From positions 1 to 64,000 of the forward strand of contig QCIO01000004.1 of NCBI GenBank assembly GCA_003216635.1: DNA of 64,000 bases, read 5' to 3'. Source of the stretch: Prochlorococcus sp. AG-402-L23 (GTDB taxonomy: Bacteria > Cyanobacteriota > Cyanobacteriia > PCC-6307 > Cyanobiaceae). The position numbers and the translations under genes were made by a program. The notes under the pieces are model-generated. The model was given only the letters and a program-made list of their open reading frames with translations. It was not told the DNA's origin and ran no database searches. This document shows positions 7,579-17,801 of this stretch, in pieces; the first letter of the stretch is position 1; each line of letters begins with the position of its first letter.

Positions 7579-8952
7579 CTACAAAATTTTAATAGTATCT
7601 CCATACAAATCATATTCATCCGCAAAAGAAATATTTGCTTCAACAAATTTACCAATATAATTTTTCAAATCATTATTAGCAGTAATTGATAAAATAACAT
7701 TTCCGTCAATTTCAGGCGCGAAATTGTAGGACCGACCTATTAATTGGTTATTATCTGATATTTTTTCTACCAATATCTTCATTTTTGAACCAACATATGT
7801 CTGATTTTTATCTTTAGAGATATTTTGTTGAACTGAAATAACGTGATCTTTTCTTGCCTCTGCAACATCTGTGGATACTCTATTTGGAAAATCAAAAGCT
7901 GCAGTTCCTTCCTCAGGAGAAAAAATAAACACTCCCACATGATCAAATTTGTGCCTATTCAAAAATTCAAGAAGGTGTTCAAAATGTTCTTTTTTTTCTC
8001 CTGGAAAACCAACAATGAGACTAGTTCTTAATACAGCAGATGGAATTTCATCTCTTATTTTCTCCAAAATTGATTCATTCAGAGAAGCCTGCCAAGGTCT
8101 ATTCATACTCTTCAACACATCTGAATGACTATGCTGAAGTGGCAAATCAAAGTAAGGCACAATATTATTTGAATCTTTGAAAGCTCTAATAACTTCATCA
8201 GTTAAACCTGTTGGATAAGCATAATGTATCCTTATCCAAGGAATTGGAACTTTAGAAAGCTCATTCAAAAGTTTGGCTAATGATGGTTTTCCATAAATAT
8301 CTTGACCATAATTAGTTGTGATTTGACTAATTAATATGATTTCTTGAATACCCTTTTTTGCAAGACTTTTGGCTTCTGAAACTATAGATTCTATTGTTCT
8401 ACTTCTTTGAGGACCTCTCAACTTAGGAATAATACAAAAAGCGCAATTATAGTTGCAGCCTTCAGCAATTCGAAGATAAGCAACAAATTTATTTTTATCT
8501 ACAAAACGAGGCATTTCCTCATCTGCAATAAATTCAGGTATTTTTGAAACTTCATTAACGATTTCCCCTTTTTCTACTCTTTCTAAAACCTTGGCTATCT
8601 TTTGATAATCTCCTGTTCCAACCAAACCTTTTATTTCAGGGATTTCTTTTATAAGCTCATCTTTAAAATGCTGAGCCATACAGCCTGCAACTATTACTTC
8701 CTTTCCTTGATTCGTATATTCTAGAATTTTTCTAATAGATTCTTCTCTAGCTGTTTGAATAAAACTGCAAGTATTTACAACAACAACATTTGCATCATTT
8801 ATATTGCTGCCAACTTCATAACCCTCTTTATCTAATAAGCCTTGCATATGTTCAGTATCAACAAGATTTTTCTCGCAACCAACATGACTGAATGCAATCT
8901 TAGATAATTTTTTTTCTTTTACATTGAGACTATTTTGTTTCACAACTTGCAA
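7579..8952 (-). CDS. rimO: Ribosomal protein S12 methylthiotransferase
   Basis: RimO adds a methylthio group to the conserved aspartate of ribosomal protein S12. The N-terminal MTTase domain carries three cluster cysteines (C26 in [11 protein letters not shown]62 in NTCSFI, C91 in AGCMAQ). The radical-SAM motif is CNYNCAFC (C166, C170, C173), followed by [10 protein letters not shown]. The protein ends in a TRAM-like beta domain. [14 protein letters not shown] distinguishes RimO from MiaB. Length (457) is normal. Confidence 0.93.
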   Translation of the reverse strand: MQVVKQNSLNVKEKKLSKIAFSHVGCEKNLVDTEHMQGLLDKEGYEVGSNINDANVVVVNTCSFIQTAREESIRKILEYTNQGKEVIVAGCMAQHFKDELIKEIPEIKGLVGTGDYQKIAKVLERVEKGEIVNEVSKIPEFIADEEMPRFVDKNKFVAYLRIAEGCNYNCAFCIIPKLRGPQRSRTIESIVSEAKSLAKKGIQEIILISQITTNYGQDIYGKPSLAKLLNELSKVPIPWIRIHYAYPTGLTDEVIRAFKDSNNIVPYFDLPLQHSHSDVLKSMNRPWQASLNESILEKIRDEIPSAVLRTSLIVGFPGEKKEHFEHLLEFLNRHKFDHVGVFIFSPEEGTAAFDFPNRVSTDVAEARKDHVISVQQNISKDKNQTYVGSKMKILVEKISDNNQLIGRSYNFAPEIDGNVILSITANNDLKNYIGKFVEANISFADEYDLYGDTIKIL

Positions 8953-9048
8953 AATAAGAATTAAAAGATTTAAACAGCATTTCGTATATAACTCTCATAC
9001 CAAGATAATATTAGGATAGATAATGTAAATAACAAACTTTCTTTTTGT

Positions 9049-9984
9049 ATGGCCCTTAAGAATTTAAACAGAAGAAATAAAAAAGATTTGAAATGGCCAA
9101 AAATCATAATCGCAATTCTTAGCACCATAGGTATTGTCGATACAGGTTCGATTACTTTAAAAAACTGGGAATTATTTACTTCGCTTTCATGCCCAGGGAT
9201 AGAAAATGGTTGTGAAACAGTTTTGAATAGTCCTTGGGGTACTTTATTTGAAAATAATCAAGTTAATATACCTCTCTCATTAGCTGGATTGATAACATAT
9301 TTATCAATATTAGTTATCACAATAATACTCTCGCTTAATTTAATTTCCCCAAAAGAAAAACTAAATAAGTTTTTATGGTGGTTAGTATTTCTAATTTCTT
9401 GTGCGTCATCAACATTTAGCTTTTTATTGATCAATATAATGTTTTTTAAGATTCAAGCATATTGCTTTTTTTGTATACTTTCAGCAATTTTATCGTTTTC
9501 TATCTTTATAGTTTCTATGATTGGAGCAAAGTTCGATAGTAGAGAACCTATGATTTTTAGAGGTTTCATTCTAGCCATTAGTGTACTGCTGGGGGGCCTA
9601 ATTTGGTCAACAAACGTTGACCCCTCTAATGCTATTGATGTTGCAAACTCCACTGAAAACGTATCGCCAATAATTACCACTTCAAGCTCTCCACAAAAGG
9701 TAAAGTTTGCAAAATTTTTAAGTGAAAACAATATTGTTATGTATAGTGCATACTGGTGCCCGCATTGCCACGATCAGAAACAATTATTTGGTAAGGAAGC
9801 AGTTAGTGAATTAAAAGTAGTTGAGTGTGCTAAAGATGGTAAAGATAATGAGTATGAGCTATGCCAAACGAAAGAAATCAGTGGATTTCCTTCTTGGGAA
9901 ATAAATGGAGAAATTATTAGTGGTACGCGTGACTTAAATGAATTAGCAACAAAAACCGACTATCAGGGAGATCTTAATTTTTAA
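9049..9984 (+). CDS. VKOR-thioredoxin fusion, disulfide-forming membrane oxidoreductase
   Basis: A vitamin K epoxide reductase domain with several membrane helices is fused to a C-terminal thioredoxin-like domain. Visible redox cysteines are C48/C55 in the lumen-facing loop, the quinone-reacting pair CFFC (C139, C142) and the thioredoxin pair CPHC (C237, C240). This is the architecture of cyanobacterial VKOR and plant LTO1, which introduce disulfides into lumenal/periplasmic proteins and pass electrons to quinone. The protein replaces DsbA/DsbB in one chain. Its end overlaps the convergent nadB by 11 nt. Confidence 0.9.
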   Translation: MALKNLNRRNKKDLKWPKIIIAILSTIGIVDTGSITLKNWELFTSLSCPGIENGCETVLNSPWGTLFENNQVNIPLSLAGLITYLSILVITIILSLNLISPKEKLNKFLWWLVFLISCASSTFSFLLINIMFFKIQAYCFFCILSAILSFSIFIVSMIGAKFDSREPMIFRGFILAISVLLGGLIWSTNVDPSNAIDVANSTENVSPIITTSSSPQKVKFAKFLSENNIVMYSAYWCPHCHDQKQLFGKEAVSELKVVECAKDGKDNEYELCQTKEISGFPSWEINGEIISGTRDLNELATKTDYQGDLNF

Positions 9985-11641
9985 TAAATCTTTTTTGAAT
10001 TTTTTGATCTAACTGTTGTCTAGTATGGCATTCCCAATTTTTATCTTTATCAGGGAAATCATCTCTATAATGCCCTCCCCTACTTTCTTCTCTAAATAGA
10101 CAAGCTTTTAATAAAGTTATGGTGGTTATTTGTCTATTCTTAAAATCAAGTAAAAGATTTAATGCTCTTCTATTGCGTTCACTAAGTTTTATTTTTTGAT
10201 CAAATTTTATTTTTTCAAGACTATTTAGTAAATCATTTTTATTTAATTTATCTATATCATTTTGAATGTAATTTAAAAATTTACTCATATTTACATTATT
10301 TCGAGATACGCCTAAATTTAACCAACATAGTTTTCTTAATTCATCAATTTTTTCTGCAATTTTAGAAATTTGATCTTCTTTTGGATCTTCAATATCAAAC
10401 TCTTGGGATGATCTATCAAATTTTTCAAATTTAGAAAGGTCATTCAAAACAATTGAAGACATTTTTCTTGCAAAAACAAGGCATTCCATCAGAGAATTAC
10501 TTGCCAGTCTATTAGCACCATGGACTCCTGTAGAAGCAACTTCTCCAACTGCATATAATCCTTTTCTTGAAGAAGATGCATTTAGGTCGGTTTTAACACC
10601 TCCCATCCAATAGTGAGCTGCAGGAGCTACGGGAATAATCTCATTTAAAGGGTTAACGCCATAATCCTGACATCGACTTAAGATAGTGGGGAAGCGCTCT
10701 ACAATTTTTTCTGGATCAATATACCGAAGATCTAAGCCAACATGATCTACACTATTGTCATGCATATTTTTCATAATTGCTCTACTAACCTGGTCTCTAG
10801 TAGCTAAATCACGATTTTCAAGATTTTTAACTGGACTATAACCATTTTTATCAACTAATATCGCTCCTTCTCCTCTAAGTGCCTCAGATATTAAGAAGCA
10901 AGGTGCGCCATAAAATTTTAAAGCGGTTGGATGAAATTGCACGAACTCTAAATCTTCGATAGCAGCACCTGCTTTCCATGCAAGAGCAATCCCTTCACCA
11001 GAGGATTGCGCAGGATTTGTTGTATTAGCAAATAAGTGTCCACCCCCACCTGTAGCCAATACAACAGCTCTCGCTTGAATCCAATATAAATTTGCTCCAT
11101 CAAGAACCTGAACTCCTCTACATTCTTTATTTTCAATCAGAAGTTCAGTTACTCTTACACCCCTGCAGTGAAGAATATTTTTTTGATTCTCAATATGATC
11201 TTCTAGAACTTCAACTAATGCTCTTCCAGTACGATCTTTTACATGTAATACTCTTCTTCGTGAATGGGCTGCTTCTAAAGTAGTAGCTAGTTGATCAGAA
11301 CTTTGATCAAAAATCATCCCTAAATTCTGCAACCTATCTACACAACCTGGAGCTTCTTTAACCAGCATTTCTACAGCTTGAAAATCACATAGTCCATCTC
11401 CTGCTTTTAAAGTATCCTCAGCATGAAGATCAAATGAATCATCTTGTCTAACAACAGATGCAATTCCTCCTTGAGCCCATCTACTGGAAGATACCTTACT
11501 AGTATTTCTATTTAAAAGAAGCACTTTTAAATTTGCGGGTAATTCAAGACAAGTCATAAGGCCAGCAGCTCCTGCACCTACAACGATTACATCCCAATGA
11601 TTTATTGGTATGGGTTCTTGCGAAAATGGAGGCCTTAACAT
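9974..11641 (-). CDS. nadB: L-aspartate oxidase
   Basis: NadB oxidises aspartate to iminoaspartate, the first step of de novo NAD synthesis with NadA. The 555-residue flavoprotein begins with the Rossmann motif VVGAGAAGLM, then SSRWAQGGIASV, FVQFHPTALKF and SLMECLVFAR, all NadB/succinate-dehydrogenase family signatures. A helical C-terminal domain closes the protein. Its start codon overlaps the stop of the DUF3120 gene by one base (TAATG), so the two are translationally coupled. Confidence 0.93.
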   Translation of the reverse strand: MLRPPFSQEPIPINHWDVIVVGAGAAGLMTCLELPANLKVLLLNRNTSKVSSSRWAQGGIASVVRQDDSFDLHAEDTLKAGDGLCDFQAVEMLVKEAPGCVDRLQNLGMIFDQSSDQLATTLEAAHSRRRVLHVKDRTGRALVEVLEDHIENQKNILHCRGVRVTELLIENKECRGVQVLDGANLYWIQARAVVLATGGGGHLFANTTNPAQSSGEGIALAWKAGAAIEDLEFVQFHPTALKFYGAPCFLISEALRGEGAILVDKNGYSPVKNLENRDLATRDQVSRAIMKNMHDNSVDHVGLDLRYIDPEKIVERFPTILSRCQDYGVNPLNEIIPVAPAAHYWMGGVKTDLNASSSRKGLYAVGEVASTGVHGANRLASNSLMECLVFARKMSSIVLNDLSKFEKFDRSSQEFDIEDPKEDQISKIAEKIDELRKLCWLNLGVSRNNVNMSKFLNYIQNDIDKLNKNDLLNSLEKIKFDQKIKLSERNRRALNLLLDFKNRQITTITLLKACLFREESRGGHYRDDFPDKDKNWECHTRQQLDQKIQKRFIKN

Positions 11642-12408
11642 TAAACCAATCCACTAAAAGTTGGTTGCAGAATTGCTAAAACAATAAAAATACCATCAAC
11701 AATTAATGTCGTTTGAATTACATAACCAGAAACTAAGAGTGCTTTACCACTAGTAGTATTGATTGTGGCAGAATCAAAAATTTCTTTTGAAATAAACCAA
11801 AGTATAAGAGCAACAAACACAATAATAGATAATGATTTTATTTGAATAAGATTCTCTGAGGTTTTTTGAAGAATTTGGGCTGCAGTTTCAGAATCTGCTG
11901 TAATTACCTGCCTCCATTGATCCATTTTTCCGATTAAAAATATTGTAATGTCGGTAACTGCAGTTCCAAATAGAGAAGAGATATAAAAACTTGAACCTAT
12001 TTTCCAATTCGTACCAAGTCCAATTAAAGCAAATGGGAGAACTACAGCTTCAACAGGTATGTGTAGAATAGGGAATGGGCTTAACCATCCCCAGAACAAA
12101 CATCCACCAAGCCAACTGCCTGATACACCAAGTAATAATGAACTAACTATAAACCACTTATTTGATCCTTTCTGGTTCAAAACAAATGCAAATAAGAGAA
12201 TAACAAAAGTAAAACAAAGAGCACTTATTGGTTCTAATCTAACCCAAGGGGCTTGAACAAAAATAGGTAAAATTACAAAAAAAGAAGACCATAATCTTAA
12301 AGATGTAGGATTTGATAAAAAACTATTTTCGTCTAAATCAACTGTCTTATGCCATTCATAGTTCAATTTATCTTTCACTTCTAATTTTTTTGTAATTAAT
12401 TCTTTCAA
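11641..12408 (-). CDS. DUF3120 membrane protein
   Basis: A 255-residue integral membrane protein with about six hydrophobic helices. The segments VILPIFVQAPWVRLEP, WLGGCLFWGWLSPFPILHIP and LPFALIGLGTNWKIG match the cyanobacterial DUF3120 family. Function unknown. It directly precedes nadB and overlaps its start by one base, a conserved-looking link that may only reflect compaction. Confidence 0.8.
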   Translation of the reverse strand: MKELITKKLEVKDKLNYEWHKTVDLDENSFLSNPTSLRLWSSFFVILPIFVQAPWVRLEPISALCFTFVILLFAFVLNQKGSNKWFIVSSLLLGVSGSWLGGCLFWGWLSPFPILHIPVEAVVLPFALIGLGTNWKIGSSFYISSLFGTAVTDITIFLIGKMDQWRQVITADSETAAQILQKTSENLIQIKSLSIIVFVALILWFISKEIFDSATINTTSGKALLVSGYVIQTTLIVDGIFIVLAILQPTFSGLV

Positions 12409-12586
12409 TGAACAGATCTATTTTATTTAATTTAAATCGTGTTTTAGAAAACTGCGAATGCCATATTTTAATAAATTAAAGGCCCATAATTTCACACCTA
12501 TATTTCTTTTTTTAAAAGTATTTAATACACTTTGAGTCATATATAAGTTTAGAATAAATATAAAGAAGAAAATTTGGACTTAAATT

Positions 12587-13966
12587 GTGTGGCAAGAAAT
12601 TAATTACAAAGAAGATCCCAATGATCTTTTGGTTCCTAGTATTACTTCTAAAATAAACCCTGCAGAAATTGAAAGTATTGAAGATAATTCCATTGCACAA
12701 GAAATAGGATTTGAATCAGGTGATTCAATTATTAGTATTAATGGGAAAAAACCAAGAGATTTAATTGATTATCAGATTCTCATTAGTGAAGAAATTTTAG
12801 ACATATCAGTTTTAGATAAAAATCATGAAGTTCACAATATAAGTATTGAAAAAGATCAAGACGTTAATTTAGGTATTAATTTTAAAGATGCATTATTTGA
12901 TTCAATCAAGCAATGCAATAATAAATGTCCATTTTGTTTTATAGATCAACAGCCAAGTGGTAAAAGAAAAAGCCTTTATATAAAAGATGATGATTATAGA
13001 TTAAGTTTCCTTTATGGCTCTTATCTAACTCTTACGAATTTAAAAAAAGAAGACTGGGAAAGAATTGCTATGCAAAAACTATCCCCACTTTTTATTTCAG
13101 TGCATGCCACTGATCCCGCCATAAGAGAAAAATTATTAAAAAATAAAAAAGCAGGAGCGATCCTTGATCAAATTTCCTGGTTTGAAAAAAACTCTATTCA
13201 AATACATGCTCAAATTGTTGTTTGTCCAGATATAAATGATGGGGATATTCTTGAGAAATCAATTTTGGAACTTGCTGAATTTTACAAAAAAACTTCTCAG
13301 ACAGTACTTTCAGTTGCAATAGTTCCTGTAGGACTTACAAAATTTAGACCGAAAAATGATGGATTAAAATCAATAAGCCCAGAATACGCTATTAAAACGA
13401 TTAAACTGGTAGAGAGAATTCAAGCCTCTCTAAAAATTACTCTTGGGACTCGTTTTTGTTGGCTAGCAGACGAATGGTATTTAATAGCTGGTTCAAATTT
13501 ACCTAGTTATAAAACCTACGAAAATATGCCACAAGAGTCTAATGGAGTAGGATCAATTAGAACCTTTCTAAAAATATTAGTTGAGAAGTCTAAAAACCTG
13601 CCAACAAAAATAAAACACCGAAAAAAAGTCAGTTGGATTGTTGGTAAATTAGTTTATGAAGCCCTAATTCCTACAGTTAAGAAATTAAACTTGATTGATG
13701 GATTAACAATTAATTTATATGGTTTACCAAGTATTTATTGGGGTCAAGATCAAGTTGTTACAGGTCTTCTTACTGGAGAAGATATAATTCACGGGCTGAA
13801 AAATAAGGATTTAGGAGAAGCTGTTTACATACCATCTATTATGTTAAAACTTAATACTGATTTATTTTTAGATGATAAAAATATTAAAGAAGTTGAAAAT
13901 CAAATAAATACCAAAATTCACGTTCTTGATGATTCAAATGATATTATTAATACTTTGATTGGTTAA
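12587..13966 (+). CDS. PDZ-containing radical-SAM protein (DUF512, TIGR03279-type)
   Basis: A 459-residue cyanobacterial protein with an N-terminal PDZ-like domain (about 24-85, including GFESGDSIISINGKKP), then a degenerate radical-SAM core starting with CNNKCPFCFID (C110, C114, C117), and a C-terminal DUF512 region (GLPSIYWGQDQVVTGLLTGE). The family is described as a putative iron-sulfur oxidoreductase; no substrate is known to me. The start is GTG at 12587. The 178 nt upstream are AT-rich with no other convincing gene. Confidence 0.85.
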   Translation: MWQEINYKEDPNDLLVPSITSKINPAEIESIEDNSIAQEIGFESGDSIISINGKKPRDLIDYQILISEEILDISVLDKNHEVHNISIEKDQDVNLGINFKDALFDSIKQCNNKCPFCFIDQQPSGKRKSLYIKDDDYRLSFLYGSYLTLTNLKKEDWERIAMQKLSPLFISVHATDPAIREKLLKNKKAGAILDQISWFEKNSIQIHAQIVVCPDINDGDILEKSILELAEFYKKTSQTVLSVAIVPVGLTKFRPKNDGLKSISPEYAIKTIKLVERIQASLKITLGTRFCWLADEWYLIAGSNLPSYKTYENMPQESNGVGSIRTFLKILVEKSKNLPTKIKHRKKVSWIVGKLVYEALIPTVKKLNLIDGLTINLYGLPSIYWGQDQVVTGLLTGEDIIHGLKNKDLGEAVYIPSIMLKLNTDLFLDDKNIKEVENQINTKIHVLDDSNDIINTLIG

Positions 13967-13991
13967 TCGAAGATCCTCGATACTATAAAAC

Positions 13992-15425
13992 ATGCTTAGA
14001 AGAGTAATAAATCCATTTTTATTCTTGCCCCTTACTCTTAGTATCAACTCTATTAATGTAATATCAAGCGAAACAAAAAACTATATTGATAATGTTTTAG
14101 AAGAAAAATCAAATATTACTTTTGTTGATCATCAAGAAATAGAAAAAATTATCTTAAATAATCAAGAATTAAAATCACTACAAAACTTAGTATCCTCTGC
14201 AAGATTTAATCTTTCTAGTCAAATTGCTCAAAGATACCCATCCTTAGATTTTCAAGCAATTGGGTTACCACAATATGTAGCTGGTAAAAATTACACAAGT
14301 AATTCACAGACTTTAAAAACATCACAATTTACTGCTAATCCGTCTCTAAATATTAAATGGGATTTAATAGACCCACTTAGGGGATCCGAAATTAAAATTG
14401 CCAAAGAAAATTACACAATTGCAAAAAATAATTATGAAATTAAAAAAAAAGATTTAATTCAAGAAGCAAGAATGAGGTATCACAAATACCAAAAATCTTA
14501 TCAAGATATCAAAAATAAAAAATTTATACTTGATTTATCAATTACAAGTTTAGATAATGCTCAAACAAAGTTAGAAGCTGGAATTGGTACAAAATTTGAA
14601 GTTCTTGAAGCAGAAGCGCAATTATCTAGAGATAAACAATCTCTCAATGAAAAAAAAATAGAACATGAAATTAATAAAATTTCCCTTAAAGAGATACTTA
14701 ATATTAAGAGGGATTTTGAAAGTAATAAAAAGCAAAGTCTAATAGGGTTTTGGAATCATAGATTGAACAAAAATATTAATGAAGGTTTGGATAAAAATCT
14801 TTCCTTAAAAAACCTTATTCTTCAAAAATCAATCAAAAATAGCCAAGCAAATAGTTTTTTAGCTCAAAATAAGCCAAAGATCTATATCAGCAATACATTA
14901 TCAAGTACATTTTCCAAGGGTGAATCTCTAACAACTAATATCGACTCTGAAAAATCTGGATCTAATTACACAAATACCATAAGTCTAAATTTTGCATGGA
15001 ATATTTTTGATGGCGGACAAAATACGAACTCTTACAAATCAAAAATAGAAGATGCAGAAGCTGAAAAATATGCTTATGAAAATCTAAAAAATGTTTTGAC
15101 CGCAAGTATTAGTAAAGCCTACTTAAATCTTAAATTAAATGAAGAAAAAATAATTTCTTCTCTTAAAGAAATTGAATCTAGCAAAGAGTCTTTAAGGCTT
15201 TCAAGACTTAGATATGATATTGGAATATCAACTCTAAAAGATGTTCTTGTCAGGCAAAGTGAACTAAGTAACGCGAAATCAAAAAATATTAATGCAATAT
15301 ATAATTACAATCTGAATATAGATGAATTAGAAAGATTAACTTTTCTTGATATAAGTAAAAATTGTTTGGGTAGCAATAATACTAAAATTAAAGATAAAAA
15401 GTCTTTTTGCAATATACAAAGATGA
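13992..15425 (+). CDS. TolC-family outer-membrane efflux protein
   Basis: A 477-residue protein with an N-terminal signal-like segment (INPFLFLPLTLSINSINVISS) and two similar long helical halves typical of the outer membrane efflux protein fold; the recurring segments are LDFQAIGLPQYV with WDLIDPLRG in the first half and SLNFAWNIFDGGQ in the second. It would form a trimeric tunnel for secretion or drug efflux. No inner-membrane partner lies beside it. The stop overlaps the start of the downstream phosphatase (ATGA). Confidence 0.85.
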   Translation: MLRRVINPFLFLPLTLSINSINVISSETKNYIDNVLEEKSNITFVDHQEIEKIILNNQELKSLQNLVSSARFNLSSQIAQRYPSLDFQAIGLPQYVAGKNYTSNSQTLKTSQFTANPSLNIKWDLIDPLRGSEIKIAKENYTIAKNNYEIKKKDLIQEARMRYHKYQKSYQDIKNKKFILDLSITSLDNAQTKLEAGIGTKFEVLEAEAQLSRDKQSLNEKKIEHEINKISLKEILNIKRDFESNKKQSLIGFWNHRLNKNINEGLDKNLSLKNLILQKSIKNSQANSFLAQNKPKIYISNTLSSTFSKGESLTTNIDSEKSGSNYTNTISLNFAWNIFDGGQNTNSYKSKIEDAEAEKYAYENLKNVLTASISKAYLNLKLNEEKIISSLKEIESSKESLRLSRLRYDIGISTLKDVLVRQSELSNAKSKNINAIYNYNLNIDELERLTFLDISKNCLGSNNTKIKDKKSFCNIQR

Positions 15426-16222
15426 ATCCACCAAATTTAACTAATAAGCAACTAAGTGAATTAGATTCTTTATTTGAATTAGTTAGTCAACGTCAAAAAA
15501 AAGATTTTGGAAATATTAACGCCAGCAGTAAAGCAGATGGATCATTATTAACAAGTTGCGATTTATGGAGTGACAAAACAATCGTAGATGGCTTAGCTTC
15601 AATAGCTCCAGGTGAGGGCGTCCTTAGTGAAGAAGGGCAAAAGTTAATTCCAAACTCAAAAGCTTATTGGGTGGTCGATCCACTCGATGGGACAACAAAT
15701 TTTGCTGCAGGTATTCCTTACTGGTCTATATCAGTGGCAAGGTTCGTTAATGGTAAACCGCAATCTTCTTTTTTAATAATTCCTACATTGAAAAAAAAGT
15801 TTGTATCCATTAAAGGTAAAGGGGTTTGGTTAAATAACCAGAAAATAGATCCTAGCCAAAATAATCATCAAAGTGAATGCATTTCTTTGTGTAGTAGATC
15901 AATAAAAATTTTACAAAAAAAACCAAACTCAGTATTTCCTGGCAAAATCAGACTTTTAGGTGTATCGAGTTTAAATCTTACGAGTGTAGCGATGGGACAA
16001 ACTTTCGGAGCAATAGAATCAACCCCTAAGATATGGGATATTGCAGCAGCCTGGCTTCTATTAGAAGAACTCAATTGTTCTATAGAGTGGTTAGAAACAG
16101 ATCCTTTAAATTTAGTTTCAGGAGAAGACTTGAGTGATGTTAATTTTCCATTAATAGCTTGTAGATCTATAGAAAAAGTTGAAATTTTAAAGCCATGGGG
16201 CAATTTATTATTGGAAAAATAG
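15422..16222 (+). CDS. Inositol monophosphatase family phosphatase
   Basis: A 266-residue protein with the Mg-dependent IMPase fold: LSEEGQ supplies the motif glutamate, WVVDPLDGTTNFAAGIP the metal aspartates, and WDIAAAWLLLEEL the C-terminal aspartate motif. Substrate may be inositol phosphate, histidinol phosphate or a related sugar phosphate; sequence alone does not decide. I prefer ATG 15422 (overlapping the previous stop as ATGA) to the in-frame TTG at 15407. Confidence 0.85.
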   Translation: MNPPNLTNKQLSELDSLFELVSQRQKKDFGNINASSKADGSLLTSCDLWSDKTIVDGLASIAPGEGVLSEEGQKLIPNSKAYWVVDPLDGTTNFAAGIPYWSISVARFVNGKPQSSFLIIPTLKKKFVSIKGKGVWLNNQKIDPSQNNHQSECISLCSRSIKILQKKPNSVFPGKIRLLGVSSLNLTSVAMGQTFGAIESTPKIWDIAAAWLLLEELNCSIEWLETDPLNLVSGEDLSDVNFPLIACRSIEKVEILKPWGNLLLEK

Positions 16223-16313
16223 TTGCATGTCGAATAAATAATTACTTGAAAAATTTCTTAATCAGATACAATTAAAAATAAGTAAATAAAATAAATATTT
16301 GAAGAAAATTAAT

Positions 16314-17228
16314 ATGCAACGAAGTTCAACATGGATACTGAAAAGTTTATGGGGAGCTTGTGAGCGATGGAGCAAATCTGATTGTGTTGATTTAAGCGCT
16401 GCATTTGCATACTACACACTTCAATCATTTTTTCCTATTCTTCTAATTTCTCTCTCAATTGCTTCATGGTTCCTAGGCAAACAAGAAGGTTTAGATCAAC
16501 AAATAATTGCTATTGCTGCTCAGATTTTACCTCCTTCAGTAGTTGAGTTAGTAGAAACAACATTATTTAATTTAATAGATCAAGGTTTTGGTGCAGGTAT
16601 TCTAGGGGCTATGTTTTTGCTGTTTACAGCTGGAAATGCATATCTATCTCTTCAAAGAGGTTCAGATAGGCTTTGGGAGGACGAAATTCCTTCTAAAAAA
16701 GTTAATGCTGCTTGGAGAGTGCAAGCTTCGAAGTTTCTCCGAAATAGAGTTGAAGCCTTTTTAATAGTATTCTTTATTGGTTTTTTAATGGTACTAGATC
16801 AAATTAGTGCAAATCTTAGGATGATCCCAAGTAACGTGTTAGAAAATCTTTCAAAATCTAATAATCTTATTTCTGATTTATTATTAAAGTTGCCGTTATT
16901 ACAAGTTGGTCAGTTTGCAATACCACTAATTGGCTTTTCTTTAATGGCTCTTTTATTACAAGCACTTTTACCAAGTAGAAAAGTTCCATTGAAACCACTG
17001 ATACCTGGATCTTTTCTTATTGGAATTGGCCTAACCACTTTGAACCTAGCAGTAAGTAAAAGTATTCTCTCACTTGGAGTAAGATTTCAAGCATACGGTT
17101 TTATTGGAGGTTTTCTAGTACTTACTTTGTGGGTATGGCTATTAGGAGTGATTTTATATTTTGGACAGTGTTGGAGCGTAGTAATTGCTAGTATGACTTT
17201 AGTAAATAAAAAAAGAAATTATAGATAA
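16314..17228 (+). CDS. YihY/BrkB-family membrane protein
   Basis: A 304-residue integral membrane protein with about six helices. The opening LSAAFAYYTLQSFFPILLISLSI, then GAMFLLFTAGNAYLSLQRGSDRLWE and the C-terminal RFQAYGFIGGFLVLTLWVWL, are characteristic of the YihY/BrkB (formerly RNase BN) family, whose function is not settled. I use ATG 16314; an in-frame TTG at 16299 would add five residues. The next gene starts 11 nt after the stop. Confidence 0.85.
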   Translation: MQRSSTWILKSLWGACERWSKSDCVDLSAAFAYYTLQSFFPILLISLSIASWFLGKQEGLDQQIIAIAAQILPPSVVELVETTLFNLIDQGFGAGILGAMFLLFTAGNAYLSLQRGSDRLWEDEIPSKKVNAAWRVQASKFLRNRVEAFLIVFFIGFLMVLDQISANLRMIPSNVLENLSKSNNLISDLLLKLPLLQVGQFAIPLIGFSLMALLLQALLPSRKVPLKPLIPGSFLIGIGLTTLNLAVSKSILSLGVRFQAYGFIGGFLVLTLWVWLLGVILYFGQCWSVVIASMTLVNKKRNYR

Positions 17229-17239
17229 GGATAACTAAG

Positions 17240-17581
17240 GTGAATTATTTTCTTAAAGCTAATAAAAATCTTCTTACCTACTCATTAATCATACTTATCT
17301 TTATTCCAATTTTTGGATTTAATTTTTTCATTAGCTTTATTGGTAATATCCTACTTCTTTTATTTTTAATTCCTATTCTATTATTAGTTTTAGTGTTTAT
17401 TGGTTTTAACTCTTACAAATCTAAAATTAATACATGCAGTGATTGTGGGGCAATATCATTAGGTTTAAGTGAAACCTGCATGAATTGCGGTGCAGATTTG
17501 GAGAATATAAATAAGAAAATTCAATTAGATAAAAAGCCTAGTGAAAGTACCATTGATGTGAAAGCAGAAGAAATTAAGTAA
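17240..17581 (+). CDS. Small membrane protein with zinc ribbon
   Basis: A 113-residue protein starting at GTG. Two hydrophobic helices (about 13-33 and 37-59) are followed by a four-cysteine knuckle pair, CSDCG then CMNCG, a classic zinc-ribbon arrangement, and a charged tail. I do not recognise a named family. It probably anchors a cytoplasmic zinc-binding domain to the membrane. It is close behind the BrkB-like gene and likely shares its transcript; it meets the convergent hli gene with a 4 nt gap. Confidence 0.7.
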   Translation: MNYFLKANKNLLTYSLIILIFIPIFGFNFFISFIGNILLLLFLIPILLLVLVFIGFNSYKSKINTCSDCGAISLGLSETCMNCGADLENINKKIQLDKKPSESTIDVKAEEIK

Positions 17582-17585
17582 AATA

Positions 17586-17732
17586 CTAACCTATTCCAAT
17601 TTGTCGAAGAATACTTTGTCCAGTAATTAATTCAGTACCAAGTCCAATCAAAATACCCATCATTGCCATACGGCCATTCCAAGTTTCGGCAAAATTTACA
17701 AAGCCAAATCTTGGTTGATTGTCTTTATTCAT
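17586..17732 (-). CDS. hli: High-light-inducible protein (HLIP), 48 residues
   Basis: A 48-residue single-helix light-harvesting-like protein. It opens MNKDNQPRFGFVNFAETWNG and continues with GRMAMMGILIGLGTELITG; ExxNGRxAMxG is the chlorophyll-binding helix signature of HLIPs, with Glu and Asn as Mg ligands. HLIPs protect photosystems and chlorophyll-synthesis intermediates during light stress. It is convergent with the zinc-ribbon gene. Confidence 0.9.
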   Translation of the reverse strand: MNKDNQPRFGFVNFAETWNGRMAMMGILIGLGTELITGQSILRQIGIG

Positions 17733-17801
17733 AATTAACTAAATTATCTATCTGATTATTTTAACGTTTTAAGGAAGATTTTATGATAAATAATAAATTA
17801 T

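Noticed and set aside
12458-12535. 25-codon hydrophobic ORF upstream of the radical-SAM gene
   Set aside because: No known photosystem microprotein pattern, no good ribosome binding site, and it is short enough to be chance.
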